6,802 bases of DNA, from positions 1 to 6,802 of the forward strand of contig PMUF01000151.1 of assembly GCA_003167015.1 (NCBI GenBank), in the 5' to 3' direction. Each line of letters opens with the position of its first letter. Position 1 is the first letter of the stretch. The stretch is from Chitinophagaceae bacterium. Its GTDB lineage: Bacteria > Bacteroidota > Bacteroidia > Chitinophagales > Chitinophagaceae. The notes below the pieces were generated by a model. The model saw nothing but the letters and a program-made list of their open reading frames with translations. It did not search any database and had not been told where the DNA came from. Below are positions 1 through 5,671 of this stretch, piece after piece. The position numbers and the translations under genes were made by a program.

Positions 1-141
1 GTACCAGAAATCCTGTACGGTCGTCCTGACATCCACCTTCCTCTCTTCCCTGTCTATGCCCACCACTTCACCTTCCCGGGATTGCCCGTCAAATTCGGCC
101 AGCACGATGTCGCCGACCCGTAATTCATGTAAATTGATCAT
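1..141 (-). CDS. Small unrecognised protein, N-terminal 47 residues (runs off left edge)
   Basis: An open frame starts at the ATG read from 141 and continues without a stop to base 1, so only the N-terminus is present. The visible peptide begins MINLHELRVGDIVLAEFDG and ends in VQDFWY. It alternates short hydrophobic strands with charged turns (GDIVLAEF, GEVVGID, RKVDVRT), as in a small SH3- or KOW-like beta-barrel. Similar short proteins opening with 'ELRVGD' are common in Bacteroidota and mostly lack a known function. No catalytic motif is visible. The start lies 38 nt after the aldo/keto reductase stop on the same strand, so the two may be cotranscribed. The leader is A-rich with no Shine-Dalgarno sequence. 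The other nearby ATG, read from 148, is out of frame. The frame, start and spacing support a real gene; the fold is inference. Confidence 0.62.
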   Translation of the reverse strand, partial: MINLHELRVGDIVLAEFDGQSREGEVVGIDREERKVDVRTTVQDFWY

Positions 142-179
142 ATAGCATCGTTTTTGTTACCGTCGAATTTACGGGAATT

Positions 180-1172
180 TCAGGCCAATTCCAAAGCATA
201 CAGCTTTTCATTGATCCAGGCAATCTCCTTCGCGGACAACTGTACCCGGATAGCGCTGGCATTCTCGACAGCCTGCCGTGCATCCCGTGCCCCTACCAAT
301 GCAATAGTAATGCCGGGGCGCTCCAACGTCCAGCGGATGACCAGTTGAGACAAGGTAGCCTGCTTCGAAGCAGCCAGGGGGCGTAGCTCATCCAGGAAAG
401 CATTGATCCTGACGATGTTGTCCTGCTTGTAAAAATAGCTGTCTTCCCGGGTATCTCCCGCATTGAAGGTATGCCCGGGCCTGATCTTCCCCGTCAATAT
501 CCCCCTTTGCAGAGGGCTATAGGCCAGGATCGCCTTCTTATGTTCGATACACCAGGGCACCAGCTCGCTCTCGATGCCTCGATTGATCATGCTGAAAGGC
601 ACCTGGTTAGAAGCCAGCTTAATCGACCGCTCCGCCTCCGCCATCTGCCGGACATTGTAATTGGACACGCCGGCAGCACGGATCTTTCCGGCCTTCTGCA
701 GGTCCGCCAAAGCCTCCATCGTTTCTGCAATAGGTGTGGTGCTGTCGGGCCAGTGGATCTGGTACAGATCGATATAGTCCGTCCGCAGCCGGCGAAGGCT
801 GTTTTCACACTCCTTGATGACACTTTCCCTGCCGGCATATTTATACACATCGAGCGGCTTACCGTTATTGTCCTGAGACTTGAAAGAAAACTCTCCCTTG
901 GTGTCATCCCAGCGCATGCCGAACTTGGTGAATATTTGTACCTTATCTCTGGGGATACCCTTCAACGCCTCCCCTACAATTTCCTCACTTAACCCCTGTC
1001 CATAAATGGCTGCCGTATCGATTGACGTCACCCCCTCATTGTACGATGCCCGGATAGCATCTACAGCATCCGAACGCTCGGCGCCGCCCCACATCCATCC
1101 GCCGATAGCCCACGCCCCGAAAGTGATCGCGGAAGCCGATAAGCCCGATTCCCCTAATTGCCTGTATTCCAT
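180..1172 (-). CDS. Aldo/keto reductase (NADPH-dependent oxidoreductase)
   Basis: This 330-residue protein is complete and typical in length for a cytoplasmic, monomeric (beta/alpha)8 aldo/keto reductase that reduces aldehydes or ketones with NAD(P)H. The family's catalytic tetrad is present: Asp52 and Tyr57 (in IDTAAIYGQG), Lys83 (FTKFG) and His140 (LYQIHWP). Other family marks are GVSNYN at 169-173, a SPLQRGILTGK loop near 219-229, and a C-terminal cofactor-binding stretch around Gly294-Ala295-Arg296 followed by QAVENASA. The style resembles the IolS/YdhF-like branch, but the substrate cannot be read from sequence. The start is firm: an in-frame TAA lies seven codons upstream (1191-1193) with no alternative ATG between. 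The leader immediately before the ATG is an A-rich run with no Shine-Dalgarno sequence. It follows the beta-helix gene after 148 nt, with a -7-like box in the gap, and is 38 nt from the next gene. It looks intact; family certain, physiological role unknown. Confidence 0.96.
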   Translation of the reverse strand: MEYRQLGESGLSASAITFGAWAIGGWMWGGAERSDAVDAIRASYNEGVTSIDTAAIYGQGLSEEIVGEALKGIPRDKVQIFTKFGMRWDDTKGEFSFKSQDNNGKPLDVYKYAGRESVIKECENSLRRLRTDYIDLYQIHWPDSTTPIAETMEALADLQKAGKIRAAGVSNYNVRQMAEAERSIKLASNQVPFSMINRGIESELVPWCIEHKKAILAYSPLQRGILTGKIRPGHTFNAGDTREDSYFYKQDNIVRINAFLDELRPLAASKQATLSQLVIRWTLERPGITIALVGARDARQAVENASAIRVQLSAKEIAWINEKLYALELA

Positions 1173-1199
1173 ATTTATTTTTTTAGAGTCTTACGCTAA

Positions 1200-1225
1200 G
1201 GGGCCTCCGGATATATGGAAGCCCC
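1200..1225 (-). other. Interrupted hairpin in the leader of the aldo/keto reductase gene
   Basis: Arms GGGGC-x-TCC and GGA-x-GCCCC can form an 8-bp stem broken by one mismatch, with an 8-nt AT-rich loop. It sits 28 nt ahead of the reductase start and downstream of the TAATTTTG box, so on the minus strand it would lie in that gene's 5' leader. Neither strand has a U-run after the stem, so a standard intrinsic terminator is unlikely. A read-through block for the beta-helix gene or a leader structure are both possible. Only the base pairing is seen; the role is unknown. Confidence 0.4.
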
Positions 1226-1243
1226 TTGCATAAAACATAACAG

Positions 1244-1251
1244 CAAAATTA
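1244..1251 (-). promoter_or_regulatory. Candidate Bacteroidota -7 promoter element for the aldo/keto reductase gene
   Basis: Read on the minus strand this is TAATTTTG, an exact match to the TAnnTTTG -7 consensus used by the Bacteroidota primary sigma factor. It lies 71 nt upstream of the reductase ATG, within the 148-nt gap after the beta-helix gene, where a promoter would be expected. No clear TTTG -33 element is found at the usual distance; the best is a CTG at about 21 nt. The call therefore rests on one element and its position. Confidence 0.4.
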
Positions 1252-1320
1252 CAGGCAATCAATAAATCAGTCCAGGCTAACTTTTTTCTGAGCGCCCGGG
1301 AAACCCCTGTCCCACCTTGA

Positions 1321-3807
1321 CTATTGCACGAATACTTTAATGGAGGCCCTCCCCGTCGCCGTTGTCAGCTGCACAATATATATTCCCGACGCCAATGCCT
1401 GCCCCTTCACATCCGACCAGCCGATTTGATTGATACCCGCCACCAGTTCCACATCCTGCCGCAGGAGCACCCTGCCCGAGATATCCAGCAACAGCAGATT
1501 CGCCGGCCCGCCCGTCGAGGCCTGAAAACGGACCCACAAGGGATGTGTCACCGGGTTGGGATATTCATTCAGGCTCACCGAATCGGCAAATGGCGATGCC
1601 ACGCCCGCCTCCGCCTGCCCGACGACCGATGCGCCGCTGACCCCGCAGCCGCTGCGATTATAGGCGATGCCTCCCAAATAAGAAGTGGTGTCCAATCCCG
1701 TTTCATGAGCGTACTGGTTAAAGGTCGTATCCTTTTTGAACGAGGTGCCGTTGCCAACCGTATCCCGGTAGAAATAGGCCTTACAGGGATTGTTGTCCTT
1801 GGTATAGTAATCATTGTAAGTAAAAACCAGGCCCGACTGGGAAAAGGCAAACTCCAGCACATTGTCCGATGATGAATAGACATCATTCTCGGTCACCGTA
1901 AGGTTCTGTATCCGCTGCATAATGAGCTCAGGCCCCTGCCCTGACGAATCCAGCGTGCCATACCTGCCGTTGGCGCGGGCATATAAGGTTGGGTTGATGG
2001 TCCAGTCATCAGTGACCGTATTGTATTTCACCACCACATTGGTACAGGTGGAAGTCGCATTATTGCTGCCCAGATAGAGGCCCGGCCCCAGGTTGCTCCA
2101 GAAGTCATTGCTGATAATAGTATGGCCGCCGCTGGTGCTGGAATCCTGCTCATTGCCGACCGAAACGCCGGTTCCGTCATTATAACATTCATTGCCCTTC
2201 ACCGTCACGTTCAGCGAGCCATCGAGATAGATGCCGGCCGAAGTGGCAATGGGCGATATACACCGATAGACGGAGTTGTCCTGGATCAACCCGTTGCGCG
2301 ACTGGTTATTGGCCTTGAGCAGCGAAGGATATTGGGTCAGCACCCATTGATAGTTTCCCGCCGCACAAATACCGATATTGTTGACATCATAGACCTCGTT
2401 GCCAAGGATGGTGAACGAATCCACGTTGCCATTCATGGTCATACCCTCCGCATAACCCGGTACGATATCATGGATGGTATTGTTATCGATCAACAGATCG
2501 GTAATAGGCGTATTACTGTTGCCCAGCACAGTAATGGCGCTCAGCACATCGTTTGGCTCGGGGTTCTTGGCCTTCGTGGTATCCCTGGTCCATTTCATAT
2601 TATACAGGTCATTACTGTCGATCGAGATATGACTGCATGGACCGGCGATCTCGATCCCGTAACGAGTATCCTTTAACGTGTCTCCGCCTACTACCGTGGT
2701 CAGTGCCGAGTCATTAGTGAGATTTTGCAGGTTAAGGCCATTGATCTCCACATAGCTGGCACTGTCGATGATAATGATACAGGAGAATTTCTGGGTGAGG
2801 TTGCCGCCGTCCAGGGTCGGATTCTCGCCGGGATAGTTGATCAGCGTCGTCCATTTCCCGTTCTGTCCCCGGTTGGACCCGATATAGATACTGGTATCGA
2901 GATAATACGTCCCGTCCCGGAGATAGATGGTAATGTTGGAGTCCAGTAAAGTCGGGGGTGTGGTAGCGAAATTATAGCCCGCGCCGTTGAGCGCGAACCG
3001 CGGAGTCCGCCATGGGTTGGCCTTGGAGCCGGTGCCCGTTGTATCGCTGCCGGTAGGACTTACATAGAACTGATATCGGGGTTGCGGCAGGATGATATTG
3101 GAATCGACATCCGCAATTTTTGTGATCGTACCGACCGTGCCATACGTGGTGATCAGACTGTCGGTAGGCCCCACCGCAATATTGTCGAACAGCGTGCTGT
3201 CGATCCATATATTGTTGGGCGTGCCACCCAACGAGCCATTCACGATGATGGGGACGACATTGTAATTGCCGGCAATTGGGAACTTGGCCTCGGCCGTGTC
3301 GCTGTCCCATAGCATATTCCGGAAAAAACAACTGTCGATGTCCACGCTGTCGCTGCTGCCGCTGATGGATACCCCATAGGCATTCATGTTCTGGATATTG
3401 GCAAAGGTCAGCCCCTTGAGCCGGATATTACTGGCGCCGGCAATGCTCACCAGGTAGCCATAGGCAGTCGTTATCCGCGATCCGTCGAATACCGCCGTCT
3501 CCCCGGGATAGGCCGAAAGGATAAAATGATGACCGTTCAAACCGCTCTTGGTGGAACCAAGATAGATCACCGAATCCGTAGCATCGTTGAAGAAATACGT
3601 TCCTTTCCGGAAATAAACAATGACGTCCGAATCCACAGGCTGTGGTGTCCCCCATACCGCCGAAAGAATGTTATTCCAGGGGCTGGCCGCTGTGCCGCTG
3701 CCGTTGACCGCTTGCGAACTGTCGACATAATAGGTTTGTGCAAACCCGGCTTGCGCGCAAGCCAGTAGCAGCAAACCAAGGGTGGCTTGTAAAATTGTAC
3801 GCTTCAT
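1321..3807 (-). CDS. Secreted right-handed beta-helix protein with two tandem modules and a T9SS sorting domain
   Basis: This 828-residue protein is complete. Residues 1-24 form a Sec signal peptide (Lys2-Arg3, a Leu-rich core, then AQAGFAQ). Residues 26-236 and 246-470 are two related modules. Each opens with a YYVDSS/FYVSPT strand and a G-x-G-(S/T)-x-x-x-PW motif, then DGTYYL-like and YPGE-x-x-x-DG motifs, then short beta-helix coils such as 'IDSNDLYNM'. Residues 500-600 add further coils (GIYLDGSLNVTVKGN, GLYLGSNN), and 600-700 look like a capping region. Residues 745-828 are a T9SS type A sorting domain (EYPNPV, DISGRVLL, ASGIYIVQL, KVFVQ end). The protein is therefore expected to cross the outer membrane and be released or surface-anchored. 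Many such helices bind or cleave polysaccharides (pectate-lyase-like), but no catalytic residues of a known lyase or hydrolase family can be assigned. No SusC/SusD-like gene adjoins it. The ATG at 3807 is chosen because it begins the signal peptide. Secretion route is confident; activity is unknown. Confidence 0.93.
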   Translation of the reverse strand: MKRTILQATLGLLLLACAQAGFAQTYYVDSSQAVNGSGTAASPWNNILSAVWGTPQPVDSDVIVYFRKGTYFFNDATDSVIYLGSTKSGLNGHHFILSAYPGETAVFDGSRITTAYGYLVSIAGASNIRLKGLTFANIQNMNAYGVSISGSSDSVDIDSCFFRNMLWDSDTAEAKFPIAGNYNVVPIIVNGSLGGTPNNIWIDSTLFDNIAVGPTDSLITTYGTVGTITKIADVDSNIILPQPRYQFYVSPTGSDTTGTGSKANPWRTPRFALNGAGYNFATTPPTLLDSNITIYLRDGTYYLDTSIYIGSNRGQNGKWTTLINYPGENPTLDGGNLTQKFSCIIIIDSASYVEINGLNLQNLTNDSALTTVVGGDTLKDTRYGIEIAGPCSHISIDSNDLYNMKWTRDTTKAKNPEPNDVLSAITVLGNSNTPITDLLIDNNTIHDIVPGYAEGMTMNGNVDSFTILGNEVYDVNNIGICAAGNYQWVLTQYPSLLKANNQSRNGLIQDNSVYRCISPIATSAGIYLDGSLNVTVKGNECYNDGTGVSVGNEQDSSTSGGHTIISNDFWSNLGPGLYLGSNNATSTCTNVVVKYNTVTDDWTINPTLYARANGRYGTLDSSGQGPELIMQRIQNLTVTENDVYSSSDNVLEFAFSQSGLVFTYNDYYTKDNNPCKAYFYRDTVGNGTSFKKDTTFNQYAHETGLDTTSYLGGIAYNRSGCGVSGASVVGQAEAGVASPFADSVSLNEYPNPVTHPLWVRFQASTGGPANLLLLDISGRVLLRQDVELVAGINQIGWSDVKGQALASGIYIVQLTTATGRASIKVFVQ
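2398..3072 (-). repeat. Second copy (module B) of an internal protein-level duplication
   Basis: This segment encodes residues 246-470 of the beta-helix protein and aligns along its length with module A. Shared landmarks in order are: FYVSPTGSD; GTGSKANPWRT; a D-S-N-I-T-IYLRDGTYYL strand; IYIGSNRGQNG; NYPGENPTLDGG; a GIEIAG coil; SNDLYNMKWTRDTTKAK; and TDLLIDNNTIHDIVPG. Module B is slightly longer, with an insert around residues 364-382 (NDSALTT to LKDTR). The similarity is clear in protein but diverged in DNA, indicating an old duplication. Confidence 0.8.
3100..3732 (-). repeat. First copy (module A) of an internal protein-level duplication
   Basis: This segment encodes residues 26-236, directly after the signal peptide. 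The matching landmarks are: YYVDSSQAV; GSGTAASPWNN; DSDVIVYFRKGTYFF; IYLGSTKSGLNG; AYPGETAVFDGS; a GVSISG coil; SCFFRNMLWDSDTAEAK; and NNIWIDSTLFDNIAVG. Each has an equivalent in module B in the same order. A short linker near residues 237-245 (ILPQPRYQ) joins the two. Confidence 0.8.
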
Positions 3808-3880
3808 AAGAAATGTTGATTTATGGTTAATGAATAGTTGCTACAAGAAAAATAATCAATAGAGAAATAGAAAACCCGAT

Positions 3881-3918
3881 CAAACGGTTGCATAAACCGA
3901 AGATCACGCAATCGTTTG
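3881..3918. repeat. Inverted repeat upstream of the beta-helix gene (11-bp arms, 16-nt loop)
   Basis: The arms CAAACGGTTGC (3881-3891) and GCAATCGTTTG (3908-3918) are inverted copies differing at one base. Arm centres are 27 bp apart. In RNA from the plus strand the odd position is a G-U wobble, giving 11 continuous pairs; from the minus strand it is an A-C mismatch. It lies 74-111 nt before the beta-helix start and 81 nt after the amidohydrolase stop. It could be an operator for the beta-helix gene. It could also be a weak terminator for the gene before it, since a TTTT run follows about 6 nt after the stem on the minus strand. Confidence 0.5.
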
Positions 3919-3919
3919 C

Positions 3920-3943
3920 CTGAAATGACAGTCTGAAAGACAG
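3920..3943. repeat. Two-copy tandem 12-mer
   Basis: CTGAAATGACAG (3920-3931) and CTGAAAGACAG (3933-3943) are tandem near-copies differing by one deleted T and separated by a single T. They directly abut the inverted repeat at 3881-3918. Possible regulatory half-sites or a small slippage duplication. Confidence 0.45.
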
Positions 3944-3955
3944 CCTGCACTGCAG

Positions 3956-3968
3956 CCCTGCAGCAGGG
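3956..3968. other. Short palindrome CCCTGCAGCAGGG
   Basis: This is a perfect 13-nt odd palindrome (5-bp stem with a CAG loop) located 31 nt after the amidohydrolase stop. It is embedded in a run of overlapping CTGCA motifs (3945-3961). No U-run follows on either strand, so it is not a canonical intrinsic terminator. Function unknown. Confidence 0.35.
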
Positions 3969-3998
3969 AATGCAAGCGTCAGAAAATTATTACAACTA

Positions 3999-5633
3999 TC
4001 AGTAGACTTTGACGCCCGATGAATAAGTGGAGATCACTTTTGTTTGCAGTATTTCTGAGGAAGAAATTTTCATGAGGTCTTTATCCAGGATGACAAAATC
4101 CGCCCGCTTTCCCGCTTCCAGGCTGCCGATCTCCTTCTCCAGGAAATCTGCCCTGGCCGCCCAGATGGTCATGCCACGTAGCGCATCCTCCCGGCTCAAC
4201 GCATTCTCAGGCTGAAAGCCCCCGGAAGGATATCCTTTGGCATCTACACGGAACACAACCGCCAAAAAAGTCTTCAGCGGACTGATATCCTCCACCGGGA
4301 AATCAGTGCCCAACGGAAGCCAGCCATTTTGCTCCAGCAAACGTTTATAGGCATACGCCCCCTTCAACCGGTCCGCACCCAGCCGGTCGCCCGCCCAGTA
4401 CATATCGCTGGTAGCATGGGTAGGCTGCACCGAAGGGATGATAGAAGCCCTGCCGAAAAGCCCGAAATCCTGGTCATTGATCACTTGAGCGTGCTCGATA
4501 CGCCAGCGCTTGTCATTCTTTCCTTTCAGATATTTATTGTATACCTGCAGGATCAAGCGGTTGGCAGAATCCCCGATGGCATGCGTACACAACTGCCAGT
4601 CCGTTCCAACCAGCCAGGCAGCCAGCGAATCATAATGTGCAGGGTTGTTCCGCAGAAAGCCTACCCACCCCGGCCTATCGTTATAAGGTGAAAGCAGACA
4701 CGCACCCCGGCTTCCGAGAGCCCCGTCCGCATAAGCCTTTACACCCTTCACATACAACAGGTCCGTTTTGTAAGGCCCCCTGGGAATATAATAGTCCAGA
4801 TTGTCCGGCTTGTCGGATAGCATTACGTACATCCGCATCTTCAGCCGCCCCGACTTTTGCAGCGAGTCGATCCGCTCGACGTCTACCCTGTCGAGCCCCG
4901 GATCGGTCACGGTCGTCAATCCCTGGGCAAAACACCGCCGCTGCCCGGAGTCCAGCTGCACAGCATAGTCGGTCGAAGATAAAACAGGGATCCGGCTGTA
5001 AATCAGCTTCTCGGCATTGTCGAGTAGGATACCGGTCAGCCGGCCCTGCTTCATTTCAATGGAGCCTCCCGCTATCACTTGTCCGGGATGAATGCCCGCC
5101 AGTTCGAGCGCCCTGGCATTGACGATCATGGCATGCCCGTCTACCCTGACCAGCACAACAGGTGTCGAAGGGAACAGCTGATTCAACAGCGTATTGTCCG
5201 GAAAAGCCTTTCCCGGGAACTTGTTCTGATCCCAACCCCGGCCCAGGATCCATGCCTGCCCGGGATGCTGCGCCGAAAAGTCTTTCACCCGCTGCACGAC
5301 TTCTCCGAAGCTGGCACTGCCGAAAAGCGTCGCCGTAAACAAGGATTGCCCGTATTCAACAAAGTGCGAATGCGCATCGATAAACCCCGGATAGACATAC
5401 TGGCCGCCGGCATCCACCACCTGCGGCGCCGAATAGCTTCCGCGGATCTCTTCGTCGGAACCCATGGCCAGCACTTTGCCGTCCTTCACTGCCATGGCCT
5501 GCGCCATACCGAAAGCGCTGTCGACAGTATAGATCTTCGTATGGAAAATGATCAGATCGGCCTGCTGCCGCGTATGGCAGCACACGCAGCCTATGGCCAG
5601 GAGCACGGCCGGCAGTCGCTTGGCGAAATTCAT
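3999..5633 (-). CDS. YtcJ-type amidohydrolase, probable lipoprotein
   Basis: This complete 544-residue protein is a metal-dependent hydrolase of the amidohydrolase superfamily (Amidohydro_3/YtcJ branch, which includes N-substituted formamide deformylase). Visible features in order: an N-terminal signal ending in a lipobox-like LAIG-Cys16; a first small beta-sandwich part (ADLIIFHTKIYTVD); the metal motif His88-x-His90 in GFIDAHSHF; Lys299, the likely carboxylated bridging lysine, just before the branch signature DGALGSRGA; His351 (THAIGD); His381 (RIEHAQ); and Asp444 (LGTDFPVED). A closing strand reads KRADFVILDKDL. The active site is therefore complete. The lipobox suggests attachment to a membrane facing the periplasm, but the exact substrate (an amide or similar C-N bond) cannot be read from sequence. 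An in-frame TAA three codons upstream fixes the start, and the gene ends in tandem stops TGA-TAG. It follows the dioxygenase after 38 nt, so cotranscription is likely. Confidence 0.92.
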   Translation of the reverse strand: MNFAKRLPAVLLAIGCVCCHTRQQADLIIFHTKIYTVDSAFGMAQAMAVKDGKVLAMGSDEEIRGSYSAPQVVDAGGQYVYPGFIDAHSHFVEYGQSLFTATLFGSASFGEVVQRVKDFSAQHPGQAWILGRGWDQNKFPGKAFPDNTLLNQLFPSTPVVLVRVDGHAMIVNARALELAGIHPGQVIAGGSIEMKQGRLTGILLDNAEKLIYSRIPVLSSTDYAVQLDSGQRRCFAQGLTTVTDPGLDRVDVERIDSLQKSGRLKMRMYVMLSDKPDNLDYYIPRGPYKTDLLYVKGVKAYADGALGSRGACLLSPYNDRPGWVGFLRNNPAHYDSLAAWLVGTDWQLCTHAIGDSANRLILQVYNKYLKGKNDKRWRIEHAQVINDQDFGLFGRASIIPSVQPTHATSDMYWAGDRLGADRLKGAYAYKRLLEQNGWLPLGTDFPVEDISPLKTFLAVVFRVDAKGYPSGGFQPENALSREDALRGMTIWAARADFLEKEIGSLEAGKRADFVILDKDLMKISSSEILQTKVISTYSSGVKVY

Positions 5634-5671
5634 TGCAGCTTAATTTATGGCTAATATAAGGCAAATAGCCC

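Noticed and set aside
2122..2676. Plus-strand open frame (184 codons) inside the beta-helix gene
   Set aside because: It is antisense to the repeated beta-helix coils, and its Ile/Asp/Val-rich translation simply mirrors the DS/NN/DN-rich coding strand. No independent support.
3847..3854. TATTTTTC as a -7 box for the beta-helix gene
   Set aside because: One mismatch to TAnnTTTG in an AT-rich stretch where such matches are expected by chance, and no TTTG -33 element at the proper spacing (the nearest TTTG is 26 nt away).
3956..3968. Intrinsic terminator for the amidohydrolase gene
   Set aside because: The stem is only 5 bp and no U-run follows on the minus strand, so it is listed only as a palindrome.
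1321..5633. Polysaccharide utilisation locus or secretion gene cluster
   Set aside because: There is no SusC/SusD, TonB receptor, sigma regulator, glycoside hydrolase or T9SS machinery gene in the window. A single T9SS cargo gene is not enough.
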